The position numbers were made by a program, and so were the translations under genes. A stretch of DNA of 64,000 bases from Nematostella vectensis (taxonomy: Eukaryota > Cnidaria > Anthozoa > Actiniaria > Edwardsiidae): NCBI RefSeq assembly GCF_932526225.1, contig NC_064046.1, forward strand, positions 5,009,306-5,073,305, read 5' to 3'. Positions 34,385 to 43,740 of the stretch are shown here, in pieces (positions within the stretch are counted from its first letter, which is position 1; each line of letters opens with the position of its first letter). The notes below the pieces were generated by a model. It saw only the letters and a program-made list of their open reading frames with translations. It did not search any database and had not been told where the DNA came from.

Positions 34385-35576
34385 CTATCTTTTGGTCCAC
34401 TTCTTGAAGCGATACCCTATTGCACCGCCCATCGAGTGCGTAGCTTCGGTGTACTCTTGGTAGGCTGGATGGTCATCAGGGAGCCATTGAGGATCACATC
34501 CTGTCTCGTCTGTAAACGCCCTGTCGCTCCTCCGTCCTGTCCCGATCGGTACAGTTTGCCTTCGTGCGTGACTATAACACGCCCACACAGCCAGATCCTC
34601 GTTCTTCTGGGGATCGCCCTGTTTATGAAGCGAATGAGCACCTCTCGCACTTTTGCCTCGCCCGTTTTTGTGGCGGCACTGGTAGCGCAAAAGCGCTGCC
34701 TTCTCCTGACATAACGAACGAAGCTCCCCCTCAGCCTCGAAGTCTAGGCCGTGGACGCTCGCGATCGTAGGTGGTTCAGTCGGAAGCTCCGCCCAGGCGT
34801 GGTTATTGTGGCAAGGGATGCGGATTTGTGTGTACCCCCTCTTGTACTTCCCCGAGTCCCACATAACGTTGCCCAGGGCGTCCACGGCTACCAGCTTTAT
34901 CTCGAGCTTCTTTTCAATCTCAAAGAGGTCTTCTTTGGTGCATCCCGTAGTGGCCAGCTTCTTGTCATATCGCTCGAGGATCTTGCCTCGTGTCTTGGTT
35001 AGACCAAGGGAGCGCGTGGTGCCGCGATTCCTCAAGAAGTCGGCAACATAGCTCACAACACAGTTAGCGAAGGCGTCACTCCCCTCTCGCTCAAACATTG
35101 GCCCAGGCTCCCCATTTTGCTCAGGTAAAGGGCGAAGCTCGTATCTCACGTAGACGAGGTACTCTCGTCCTTTCTCCCAAATACCCGCATCGATGCCTTC
35201 CAGGGCGCCGACTGCGATTTGGTCCCCTCTTTTGACTAACGACCCACCAATCTTGTGCTCCGAGCGCCCTTCCTCCTCCGTGATTGTCGCCAATGGCTCT
35301 GCGGGGGCCTTACCAACGACCGTGAAGAGTCCGCAACGCCGGTCGGGGTTTACCATCTCGAGCACCAGCGGCAGCACTGCGTTTGCCTCAGAGACTCTCG
35401 CTCGTGCGAGACCCACCACACCGAGCCGTCGTCATTAATATCAGGCCCCCGCATAACCGGGAGCTCGCCGGCATGAGCGGCTTAAGAAGCTTGCGCTTGG
35501 CATCCTCGGGGATGCCCTCGTCCAGGATGTTCTGGACCAGCCCCGCCAGTACGGCGGGCGCCTCTTTGTCAGGCAT
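34385..35576 (-). pseudogene. N-terminal region of the replicase, broken
   Basis: The frame 34385-35419 holds a conserved-looking block with FANCVVSYVADFL, EIEKKLEIKLVAVDALG and IPCHNNHAWAEL. The frame 35388-35576 (MPDKEAPAVLAGLVQNILD...) is the upstream part in another frame. The downstream end has a TAG at 34385 and a further shift near 34330 before the palm. I recall this block as the N-terminal part of large replicase-like proteins of similar elements; its function is unknown to me. Confidence 0.55.
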
Positions 35577-35609
35577 GCTATTGAGAATCTCCTCTATATA
35601 AGCGTCTAT

Positions 35610-35940
35610 GTTTGGGTATAACTTGTGCCACCCAGTCTCTAATTGCCCGTATTACAACCGGCGGGACGAGTGTTTGGGTATGCCTTGTGCCACCCAGTCT
35701 CTAATTGCCCGTATCACAGCCGGCGGGACGAGTGTTTGGGTATGCCTTGTGCCACCCAGTCTCTAATTGCCCGTATCACAGCCGGCGGGACGAGTGTTTG
35801 GGAATTCCTTGTGCCACCCAGTCTCTAATTGCCCGTATCGCGGGCTGCGATGCCAGACAGGACGAGTGTTTGGGTACGTCTTGTGCCACCCAGTCTCTAA
35901 TTGCCCGTATCGCGGGCTGCGATGTCAGACAGGATGAGTG
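35610..35940 (-). repeat. 62/72-bp tandem repeat in the replicase 5' region
   Basis: Five copies of a unit with gtttgggtatgccttgtgcc start at 35610, 35672, 35734, 35796 and 35868. The steps are 62, 62, 62 and 72 bp. Neither the gene frame nor the first four units fit a multiple of three, so the expansion probably broke the coding region. Confidence 0.9.
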
Positions 35941-36187
35941 CGAACCATTTCCGAGCGCGCCTCTCGATGCCGCGCATCCTCTGCCCTTCACGATTCGCTC
36001 CGCAGGGGCGGCACAACCGCGTCTCCGACTGCGTCCCTATGTCGCAGATCCTGCACGGCACGGGGAGGGGGCTGCCCTTACGGAGCCTTTGGAGGTGCAC
36101 CTTGCAGTAGGTGTCCATGCACCTCTGGCCGCACGTGTTTGCATGACCGACCTTTAGCCACCCGCAGTAATCTTTTCCGCACTTCAT
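35897..36187 (-). CDS. Cys-rich zinc-ribbon-like protein or replicase N-terminus
   Basis: A 96-aa frame starting MKCGKDYCGWLKVGHANTCG with repeated Cys pairs: CGKDYC, CGQRC, YCKVHLQRLRKGSPLPVPC, CRICD, CRPCG. The spacing suggests two small zinc-binding units and a basic linker. It lies just inside the right TIR and reads toward the replicase. The tandem repeat overlaps its 3' end, so the normal stop may be lost. It may be a separate regulatory protein or the first exon-like part of the replicase. Confidence 0.5.
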   Translation of the reverse strand: MKCGKDYCGWLKVGHANTCGQRCMDTYCKVHLQRLRKGSPLPVPCRICDIGTQSETRLCRPCGANREGQRMRGIERRARKWFALILSDIAARDTGN

Positions 36188-36282
36188 CCTTCGAACGCTC
36201 GGTATACCACAGGACAGAGGGGGTTTAATTGCAAGGTTCCCACTCGTTTCTATGAAAGGCCCCAGTCCCGCTGCTGTCGATA

Positions 36283-36580
36283 GACAGCGGATTAATGATT
36301 GCTAACCACTGTTAATCACTCATCTACGCGGAGTGTGTTTTACGTAGACTTACTTCTGCTAAGTATCCATCTACGCGAAGTGGTCCCGACGTAGATTAAT
36401 AACCAGCAATTATTAATCTACGCGAAACTCGTTTCGGTGTCACCGAAAGTCCCCAGCCTGGAATGGGGCTGGAGGGTCGTATGGGGGATTCGCACCTCCC
36501 AAGCCTAAGACGGGGCTGGGAGGCCCGGAGGGGCGATTCGCGCCTCCCACTCGTTTCACTGAAAGTCCCTAGTCCCCCGC
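36283..36580 (-). repeat. right terminal inverted repeat of element 1
   Basis: Reverse complement of the left TIR with scattered differences. It ends ACTTTCAGTGAAA... complement, then five C and GC, before ATTTG. It contains the same cgtagattaataa hairpin. Confidence 0.93.
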
Positions 36581-38213
36581 ATTTGCTCATCAGTGAGGCT
36601 AGGCATCTATAATTTTAATAATAAAGGACAGCACAGTGAGCAACCGTGAGCATAAAACCATTATCGGATCGAAACGCACCAATCACTGATCAAATAGCGT
36701 TTTCTAAATCTTACGTCTGCGGAAACACAGGCGAAGGAACTAGTTCGACAGACCACAGGGAGCTCACCTCTACGGTTTGAATAAAGTTAGAGTTGTTTTT
36801 TAGCTTTGCGTTGTTGTTGATTTAGTGCGCGTGTGCGTTTGTATCTCTTGTCTACTTTTTCGGCGCCCGGGGCTTTCTGGCGCTCTCTCATTGGTTAGCG
36901 GTCTAGTAAAAAAAGACAAGGGATGAAACTCTCGCTAAAGTTTCTGCCGCTAGCGTCTTGAGCAGAGGTGGACGAAAGTGAGATGAGCGGAAGTGGTTTT
37001 AAAGAGTGACGTCACCTTTCAAAAACTCAACGGCAATAAAACTAAAACTTGGTGTGAAAAAGGTTGTCAAAGTTCAAGGTGTGACATTGACGAGAATGGT
37101 TTTTCAAGAGTCTAATGGTCAATTCTTATTTCCCTTTATAGAAGTTCCACTATGTATATTTTTATCAAAACACCATTCTAACAAGTTTTGACCTTGTGAA
37201 GAATATATGAAGGATGTAACAGCATTCCAAAGATTTAGATGCCATACTGTAGTTCAGGGGTCGAACTAGCTTTTTGCCAAGGGGGGGATTTGGCCCAAAG
37301 ATTTTCGTCATTATTTTAACTTCGTAACGATTTTGGGGTGAAAAGATACACTGAAAATAATAAAAAAAGAAAGCTCAAGGAGAGGTTTAAACCCCCTACC
37401 CCCCCCCCCCCCCATAGACCCACTACTGTAGTTTTCATGTACCACAACTGATTATTCAGAAAAATGTGTTGAAACTAAACTCCACAAATATACCTCCTGT
37501 CATGCATTACATATTGGTGCATCCACCCATTGGCCTGTTGGTTTTAGAAACCCTGGATCCACCCATACTGGCTAATCAAAAATGAATGCTATGGAGGCAA
37601 ATCCTAAATTATTACTAAGTGCTTTATTCCAATTTCTAATTTTAAACCAAACCATGTTCATTGACTCATGTTAGGGTTTGAGAGAAATAAATATAACAAA
37701 AAGTCAATGGGGAGAAGAAAAAGGGAGAAATGAATGACTCTATTTGAAAAAATGTGACTCTACTTTAAAAAATATATAACAATAATGCAATAATAGCTTA
37801 AATGAGCATATTAGGGCATGGTTAAAAACAATTCTTACCTCTAAGAGATAGCACATTGGGTGTGGTCAGAGGAATTTTTAACCCTGAGAGATAGCATTAA
37901 AAAAACAATGCTGGTTTTAATTTGCTGACGGATCCTATATTGTTATGTTACCGACAATAAAGTCGAAAATATTAACTGATCAGTTGACTTGTGGTTTAAT
38001 ACATTTCAAGCGATTGGGCCACCACTTAGCATGAGAAACCCTAAAAGATAGCAGAATCGGAAAAATATTCCTTCCCAGGCGTGAAAACCCCTAGAAGATA
38101 GCAGAATCGGAAAAATCCTAAAACACACCCTAAGAGATAGAAGTTGGTAAGAATATTATACCATAAAAGATAGGTCGAGCACCCCCGTCTATCTTTCTGG
38201 AGAGTCCCCCCCC
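36581..38213. other. spacer between elements 1 and 2
   Basis: AT-rich host-type sequence with a dispersed repeat at 36755-36935 and, from about 37800, several copies of a gagatagca-type motif. No gene recognised. A poly-C run lies near 37400. Confidence 0.45.
36755..36935 (+). repeat. dispersed repeat, plus copy
   Basis: Matches 61765-62005 in inverted orientation, including gagctcacctctacggtttg and ctctctcattggttagcgg (a CCAAT-type motif on the minus strand). Confidence 0.85.
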
Positions 38214-38413
38214 NNNNNNNNNNNNNNNNNNNNNNNNNNNNNNNNNNNNNNNNNNNNNNNNNNNNNNNNNNNNNNNNNNNNNNNNNNNNNNNNNNNNNNN
38301 NNNNNNNNNNNNNNNNNNNNNNNNNNNNNNNNNNNNNNNNNNNNNNNNNNNNNNNNNNNNNNNNNNNNNNNNNNNNNNNNNNNNNNNNNNNNNNNNNNNN
38401 NNNNNNNNNNNNN
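38214..38413. other. assembly gap (200 N)
   Basis: Exactly 200 undetermined bases, so the true size is probably unknown. The right edge falls inside the integrase gene of element 2. The left edge is non-viral sequence ending in a poly-C run. Confidence 1.
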
Positions 38414-39299
38414 GTCCGGGTTCCATGACCCTCTTTAGTATTGGGTACGCCTTGCTTGTCCACCACGGGTCCGTCGCTCGCTGTCGGCCCTTGTCCTGAA
38501 GGTTTTCCTCGTTTACGGCGATGTACACCTTCGTCCCGACCTCCAAGGGGACCTCTAAGGGGGGCTTTTCAGATTTGAGAGGCACGCGCCTCAGCTTTAT
38601 TGCGTCCTCAGGCGCAAGGCCAGTCATGCGAGTCTTCGTTTCGTTCATGTCCGAGATGACGATTGGCAGGGCAGTAACCCACTCGCGGTTTGTCTTGCCG
38701 GACGCAAGCTCCTTCGAGTACTGCGCACGAAATAGGCGCTGTGCCAGCCAGCGATGGAAAGACTTGGCGAAAGCTTGGCTCCTGTGGTGCCCTGGCTCAG
38801 CCCGTCGGATCTCCACCCCGTGGTCTGTTAGGAGCTTCGTGGTAGCACCCTTGAACTCCGTGCCGTCATCAACCATGAGGACTTTAGGCCATGTGAGAGG
38901 TCCCTCTGCATAGATGCTAGCGAGTTCGCGGGAGACGGCGGCCGCGCTCTTAGTCCTCAGCGGGCGGGCGGCTTTATACCGTGAAGCAACGTCAACGACA
39001 GTCAGGGCATACTTGTACCCGCGGTCGGTTGGCAAGAATAGCAGGTCCGACTGCTGGATACGGTTTGGTATCTGCTCCGAGAAGTGGGCGTAGGTAGTCG
39101 GAGGAGGGGGCGTCTGTGTGTAGCCCCCGACGGGCTGCGAGCTTACCCACTTGCGCACTCGATCTATGGAGGCTGAGCCCTTGGGAAGTTTGGCATGCAG
39201 AGCGGTCACTCCCTGGAAGCCACCTCTGGCGTAGTATACAGGGCGAAGAATCGCATCGAGTTCTTCGTCGGACATGCGCTTGCCGTTCCGGCGGGCCAT
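38414..39299 (-). pseudogene. integrase of element 2, catalytic Glu replaced by Lys
   Basis: Open frame from 39299 to the gap, covering the helix-turn-helix-like N-terminus, SDLLFLPTD with the first Asp, VDDGTEFKG with the second, and FAKSFHRWL where the Glu should be. The codon at 38763-38765 is AAG here and GAG in element 1. The spacing from the second Asp is the expected 34-35 residues. The frame is otherwise intact, but the enzyme should be inactive. The C-terminal end is lost in the gap. Confidence 0.85.
39276..39294 (-). repeat. micro-repeat copy at the integrase start
   Basis: Codes ARRNGKR after the first codons. Element 1 has a 9-base-shorter MAAKRM here. Confidence 0.75.
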
Positions 39300-39456
39300 T
39301 ACGTGCGTATCGCGACGGGGGAATCAGTCTCCAACAGGCGGATGCCGTCTGCTTAGCCTTCGGCGTACGTACACGTATACGTACACGTATACGCGCAGCA
39401 TGGAAAAAGGCCGCCTAGACGCATACGTACGTATACGCGTTTCGACGGCAGCTGCA

Positions 39457-39870
39457 TCACAGCAAGCGGCTAGCTGCGTAGCCGATGGCGAGAGCGCCGG
39501 CGCCTATGTACGCCAACTCGGCGTTCTTCTGCGTTTTGCTGGGGACGTAGTAGTCGGACAGCTCGGGGGCCCGCATCGACTCCAGGGAGGTCTGGTTGTA
39601 GAGTTTGAGCGCGTAGTCGGTGTCGGTGAAGTTCTGCTTTGCGAGGGACCCTCTCTCGCGACTTTGAGCCTGCCAATCGAGGATTTTTTGTCGCCGCTGT
39701 TGGTAGCGTCCATAGTCTTGTTGGTATTTCTCTAGGGCCTTGTCGTGTCTCTCCTTCTCGGCTAAGGCGGGGCTCTCATCGTTCGACAGGAACTTTGCGA
39801 GGTAGTTGCCACCAACGAATGCAGTCGCGTTTAGGACGGCGCCGCCAATCAAAATCGCGACAGATGCCAT
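39457..39870 (-). CDS. 137-aa two-helix membrane protein, intact
   Basis: Start chosen at 39870 (MASVAILIGGAVLNATAF) because this matches the element 1 homologue; an upstream in-frame ATG at 39885 also exists. It has an N-terminal hydrophobic helix, a charged helical middle (ALAEKERHDKALEKYQQD), and a C-terminal hydrophobic helix (YIGAGALAIGYAASRLL). No known domain. Position among the small membrane genes suggests a virion envelope or internal membrane protein. Confidence 0.7.
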   Translation of the reverse strand: MASVAILIGGAVLNATAFVGGNYLAKFLSNDESPALAEKERHDKALEKYQQDYGRYQQRRQKILDWQAQSRERGSLAKQNFTDTDYALKLYNQTSLESMRAPELSDYYVPSKTQKNAELAYIGAGALAIGYAASRLL

Positions 39871-39944
39871 GTTTATGCGAAGCACACTCCACGTGCTGTG
39901 TGTATGCGCAAAGCGCGCACGAGTTTAATACACGGCCTACGCTA

Positions 39945-40169
39945 CTACATGGGCAGGATCTTCTGGTCCTCAAGGTAACCCTTCAAAGCGACAGCACCTG
40001 CGACGGCGGCAGTCATTTTTGCGTAGTTCATGGCGTTCGCGGAGGGATCTTTGGTGAAGTCCTCGCGTAAGACCTTGCGCCCAACCCAGCCGATGCCGGC
40101 GACGAGGCCGGTTATGACTGCGGCGTCGGTGATGGTCTTTGTAATCTTGCTCTGCTGCGTCGTCGACAT
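39945..40169 (-). CDS. 74-aa two-helix membrane protein, intact
   Basis: Starts MSTTQQSKITKTITDAAV and ends KILPM. Helices are at about residues 15-35 and 48-66, with a short polar loop (REDFTKDPSANAMN). The element 1 copy has lost its start and has an early stop. Its frame is open upstream into the neighbouring gene, but the ATG at 40169 is the start supported by comparison. Confidence 0.7.
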   Translation of the reverse strand: MSTTQQSKITKTITDAAVITGLVAGIGWVGRKVLREDFTKDPSANAMNYAKMTAAVAGAVALKGYLEDQKILPM

Positions 40170-40809
40170 CGTGCGGATACGGGTGGGGCCCTCGGGTCTA
40201 AATGTCTGCTTACTCCATGGATAACAGCCGAGACCCGGGAGCGCGCTCCTTGGTCTGCTGTGCGGCGGAGTCCCGCCGTCGGCCGCTGCGTGCGGATCAG
40301 TAGCTCGCTCGGCCCCGGGGCCACTAGCTGGTGTGCGCTTGAACGCGGCGGCTAGCTCCCGCCTACGTGTGTAGAGGCCGATCGATGACACTAGAAGACC
40401 AGCGAGCCCGATGACCGAGCTGGCCGACCAGGCAGAGTTGCTCTCCGGGGCAGGTGTGTGTGCCGAAGGCATGCCAGCGCTTGCCGTTCTGGCGGCGGCA
40501 TCGTCGGCGCGCAAGCACCGTCCCGGCTGCGGCTCGCTCGGCCCCGGGGCCACCGGCAGCTGCTGCGCATCGACGACACGAAGCGCCTCTTTCTTCGCTC
40601 TGTTCATTCGGTTCCACTTTGCCAAGCGCCTTCCGGCTTCGACTCGTCCAGTGTGAGGTCGGGTCGCGGGCGGTTCGGGGCTCGTGATTCGGGACGGCAG
40701 CCACAGGCGTACGTGCAGGTTCTTGATGCTGTTTGCCAGGTTCTTGGGCCAGTTCTTGAGCAAGTTGTTCGTCAGGCTGGGCACTAGTACTTCCTTGAGG
40801 TTCCTCCAT
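40170..40809 (-). pseudogene. MEEPQ-type membrane protein of element 2, frameshifted
   Basis: Starts MEEPQGSTSAQ at 40809. The frame breaks near 40650 within a basic stretch, and the sense continues in the frame that contains MNRAKKEALRV and the membrane segment SVIGLAGLLVSSIGLYTRRR. The break position differs from that in element 1. Confidence 0.6.
40477..40495 (-). repeat. micro-repeat copy, absent from element 1
   Basis: GCGCTTGCCGTTCTGGCGG (complement of the consensus with one change) lies in the MEEPQ-type gene. The matching place of element 1 (about 29715) lacks it. Confidence 0.65.
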
Positions 40810-40902
40810 CTGCGTCGACGTGCGAACACGCGGTGTCAACTACTTGGAACCAAGTAGTTGGTACCAAGTGGTAGGAGAAGTGGCGAGCTTTCAAATGAGC
40901 GT

Positions 40903-41475
40903 CTACTCTGGGATGGTGGGCTCGACACTGTCCGCGGCTGCTACCTCGCGTTGGCACCGCGCGTCAGCGCTTGCCGTTCCGGCGGTGTCCACATGACGCG
41001 CTATGTGTAACGCCCCGGCGGCTAAAGCCATCAAACGGCCGCAGCGTAGAGCTAGGCTTCCGCACAAAGCGCGGAGCTCGTTGTTGATGATGTAGTCGGA
41101 CACTAGGTCGTTGTGAGAATCGGCCACACTGTCTATCGGCAGCGCCATGCCTACTAGCTTGGTCGTAAGCTTCAGAAAGCTGTCTGCCAGGGCGTCTGTA
41201 GTCCGGCTGGCTAGAGCGGTCTCGTATCGCCTCTCGTACTTCCTCACCTCCTCGGCGCTCATGCGTTTGACGTCGCCGTGGGTCAGGGCCTTGCCTACCA
41301 TCTCTCTCGACTTCCCCGAGGCTACGAGAATCGCGAGTTTCTCCCTCGCGTCTGCTATCTCGGTTTTCTCACCGGCAGCCGGGACGGCTAGCGTCGGGCA
41401 GTCCAACGTCTCGACGGCCGGGAGGTCGGCGGCGCCCCCCTCGAGAAGACTCTCAAAGCATTCGTCGCTCATCAT
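40903..41475 (-). CDS. conserved small protein of element 2 (190 aa)
   Basis: Starts MMSDECFESLLEGG and is open to 40903. It is the homologue of the 203-aa protein of element 1, with the same helical blocks and a different C-terminal end (AAADSVEPTIPE). The ATG overlaps the ATPase stop as ATGATGA, whereas element 1 has an 85-bp spacer there, so the overlap comes from a deletion. Confidence 0.65.
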   Translation of the reverse strand: MMSDECFESLLEGGAADLPAVETLDCPTLAVPAAGEKTEIADAREKLAILVASGKSREMVGKALTHGDVKRMSAEEVRKYERRYETALASRTTDALADSFLKLTTKLVGMALPIDSVADSHNDLVSDYIINNELRALCGSLALRCGRLMALAAGALHIARHVDTAGTASADARCQREVAAADSVEPTIPE

Positions 41476-42090
41476 CGTTCGACTAGGGCGATGGTATAAG
41501 GGTGACGCAAGCAAAACTCTAACTTCGAGAACTTTTTCGTCTTGAGGGCCTTCATGTACTCTTTCATCTTCTCCTCTGAAAGCTCCGCGCCGTAGTCATG
41601 CAGGATAGCTTTCATGTCCGCCTTGCTCGGGGTATAGAAGACCACCAGGGCCGCGATGTTCTCGCGGAACGGCTTCGTGATGCTGGTGAGCTGCTGCGTG
41701 ATCACCAACACGCTAATACCCACGTGGCGCGCGCTGAACGCCAAGTTGACGAGCTGGTCAGAGCGCCTCTTTACGTCTTTCGAGACCGCACAGTCGTCGA
41801 GTATGATTAGCGTATTAGTGCCTTCGAAGAAGGTGGAGACAAACCTCAGCAGTATGTCGATCTGACCCGCCTCAGGTACGATGACAAACAGACGATTGTC
41901 GCCCTCGCCGAAGCCGTCGTATGTTTTGTTGTAGACAAAGGTGGGGCACACGAGTACGATGTAGTCAAACTTGACCCGGAAAGGGCCACGCAGTCGGTCC
42001 ACTACGAATTGGGTCTTCCCGCATGACTCGGGCCCACGATGAGAGCGTTAAATGGGACGTTTTTCAGGTCCATACCGCTCCGGCATATGT
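41472..42090 (-). pseudogene. packaging ATPase of element 2, frameshifted at Walker A
   Basis: The frame from 42002 down to 41472 keeps Walker B (TLIILDDC) and KPFRENIAALVVFYT. One base missing near 42035, within the Walker A coding stretch, puts the N-terminus out of frame. A short spacer to the next gene has also been lost. Confidence 0.8.
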
Positions 42091-42107
42091 GCTCAGTATT
42101 GTATGGA

Positions 42108-43329
42108 CTCTAGCTGTCCGTTCATAAGGTTCATCTGGGCGTCGGCCACTACAAACACGTGACAGTTTACGCTACCCGAGCCACCCCGAGGTGCACGCCG
42201 TCGCGGGTATTGACCAATCGGAGACCACCCCCATGGATGGCGCTGTCGTCCGTCGTTCGAAGGTCGATCCACAGAGCAAATTTGTTATCGCCATAGAACG
42301 ACTCGGGCCCGATTGCCGGGGCGGCGGGCGCTCCGCTGTACCCCCCCGGGGAGGGGCGGACGAACCGCCTTTTCGCCTCCCTCCAGAAATCCGTGGGGCG
42401 AAGGCCCTGGCTGAAGACTTTGTTTGGCGTGCCGTCGATTGTAACGCGAACGCTCTTGATGTCGGGGTACACGAACTTCTCAGAGTCGCGAGTCCCTGCC
42501 GTGTATGGCTCCACGAAGAGGAGCAGCAGACCACTCATAGACCTTCGCGGCAGGTTGACACTCTCGTTGATTATGCTGTCCGTCCCTTTGCTAATCACGA
42601 AGGTCTTGTGAAGGTTCACTTGCTCGTAGAAGAACGTTGTGCCGTTGTGGTAGGCGGCGGCAGCAGACCGGGCGAGGTTGTCGTCCCTCAGGCTTTCGTA
42701 CTCCATACGCCATAGGATAATTTGGTGGCATCAGTTCCGACTACTAACTGGTCAGCCGATGCGAACGTGATCTCGAAGAGCAGCGCCTCGGAGAGCGCCC
42801 TTGGGTATAGCACGCCGTGGTCCGTCAGCAGAGAATGGTCTAACGGGATGGTGTACCTCGCCCCGTGGGCGGCGCTTAGAGCGTTCTCCTTGGCGTTACT
42901 GGTCGCTTTATCGCCAGCCTTGGAGCGAAGCTTGCGCATGTTTTCTGACTGTATGCCCTGCTCCAGGCGGTCCTCTCTCTCGACCTTGGACAGGTAAAGC
43001 TCCTCGTACGTCTTGAAGACGTCGTAGCGGTTGGTGTCCTGGAGCGTTTCTCCTGCAAACGTGATTTTCAGGCGGCTCACGAGATTTCGGCCGACGTTGT
43101 TCACGACGGTATTATTCGCATGACCTGAGACGGAGAGTTCGAGACCGACCCTCAAGGAGCCAGGCACGAGCGTGACGCCTTCCGACAGCTTTGGGACCGC
43201 CACATATAGCGTCTCCTCTGGGGAGGCCGTCGACGGGTCGAGAGTGACCCGGTGAACAGTTCTCTCGGCTTTCAACCTCAGAGGGATTCTGGGTGTTCGC
43301 TGGGGGTCGAGTTTATCGCTGACTGACAT
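42108..43329 (-). pseudogene. capsid protein of element 2, two deletions
   Basis: From the ATG at 43329 the frame is open for about 210 codons, including the part broken in element 1 (RNLVSRLKITFAGETLQDTN). A 13-bp deletion near 42706 and a 16-bp deletion near 42175 shift the frame, the second removing the conserved C-terminal strand region. Element 1 and element 2 are thus broken at different positions of the same gene. Confidence 0.75.
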
Positions 43330-43427
43330 CGTATACGTATATGCACATAAAGTACGAAGTCGCGTGGCTATGGTGCGGACTGTTAGATATGTCTAACATA
43401 GCATAGCACGAGTTATGCGCGCGCATC

Positions 43428-43740
43428 ATGGGTGACGTTGACGTTGACATTGACGATACCTTGCCGGGTGCGTCCGCCGATCGCGGGGTGGGGGACGACG
43501 AGACGACGCCCCTTATCCCGTTCGACCCCGACGACGGGGAGTCGATCCCAATGACGAGCACGTCGTCGCGTACGCATGCTGCGCATAGGACGGCTTCGCA
43601 AACCGCAGGAACGGCAAGCGCTGAAACCTCGTTCATCACAGAGGGTTCAGCGAGGAGACTCGGTCTCGAGTCCCTCAGGAAGGAATACCCAAACCTTAAC
43701 GAGAAACTGTTACGGTTTCAGTTAAGCCGGAAGGGGCGCC
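43428..43740 (+). pseudogene. coiled-coil membrane protein of element 2, 3' end deleted
   Basis: Starts MGDVDVDIDDTLPG and is in sense through LGLESLRKEYPNLNEKLL, where element 1 has a stop codon. It then joins, near 43735, an inverted piece of the 446-aa gene. The coiled coil and membrane helix are lost. Confidence 0.75.
43603..43621 (+). repeat. micro-repeat copy, absent from element 1
   Basis: CCGCAGGAACGGCAAGCGC codes AGTASA in the coiled-coil gene. The matching place of element 1 is 15 bp shorter. Confidence 0.75.

Larger units (their letters stand above)
22483..36580. mobile_element. Element 1: complete endogenous Polinton-like / adintovirus-like element
   Basis: A 14.1-kb GC-rich block in AT-rich surroundings, bounded by inverted repeats of about 300 bp and by ATTTG on both sides (22478-22482 and 36581-36585), a candidate target-site duplication. 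Gene order: membrane protein (-), penton-like protein (-), 446-aa protein (+), coiled-coil membrane protein (-), capsid (+), ATPase (+), four small genes (+), integrase (+), replicase (-). Integrase plus capsid plus packaging ATPase defines Polinton-like viruses. The replicase, a PolB-like palm joined to an SF1 helicase and HNH, differs from the usual single protein-primed PolB. Most genes carry one to three breaks, so the copy is old. Confidence 0.85.

Noticed and set aside
41472-41475. operon-like stop/start overlap between ATPase and 190-aa gene
   Set aside because: Element 1 has a spacer there, so the overlap comes from a deletion and not from translational coupling.
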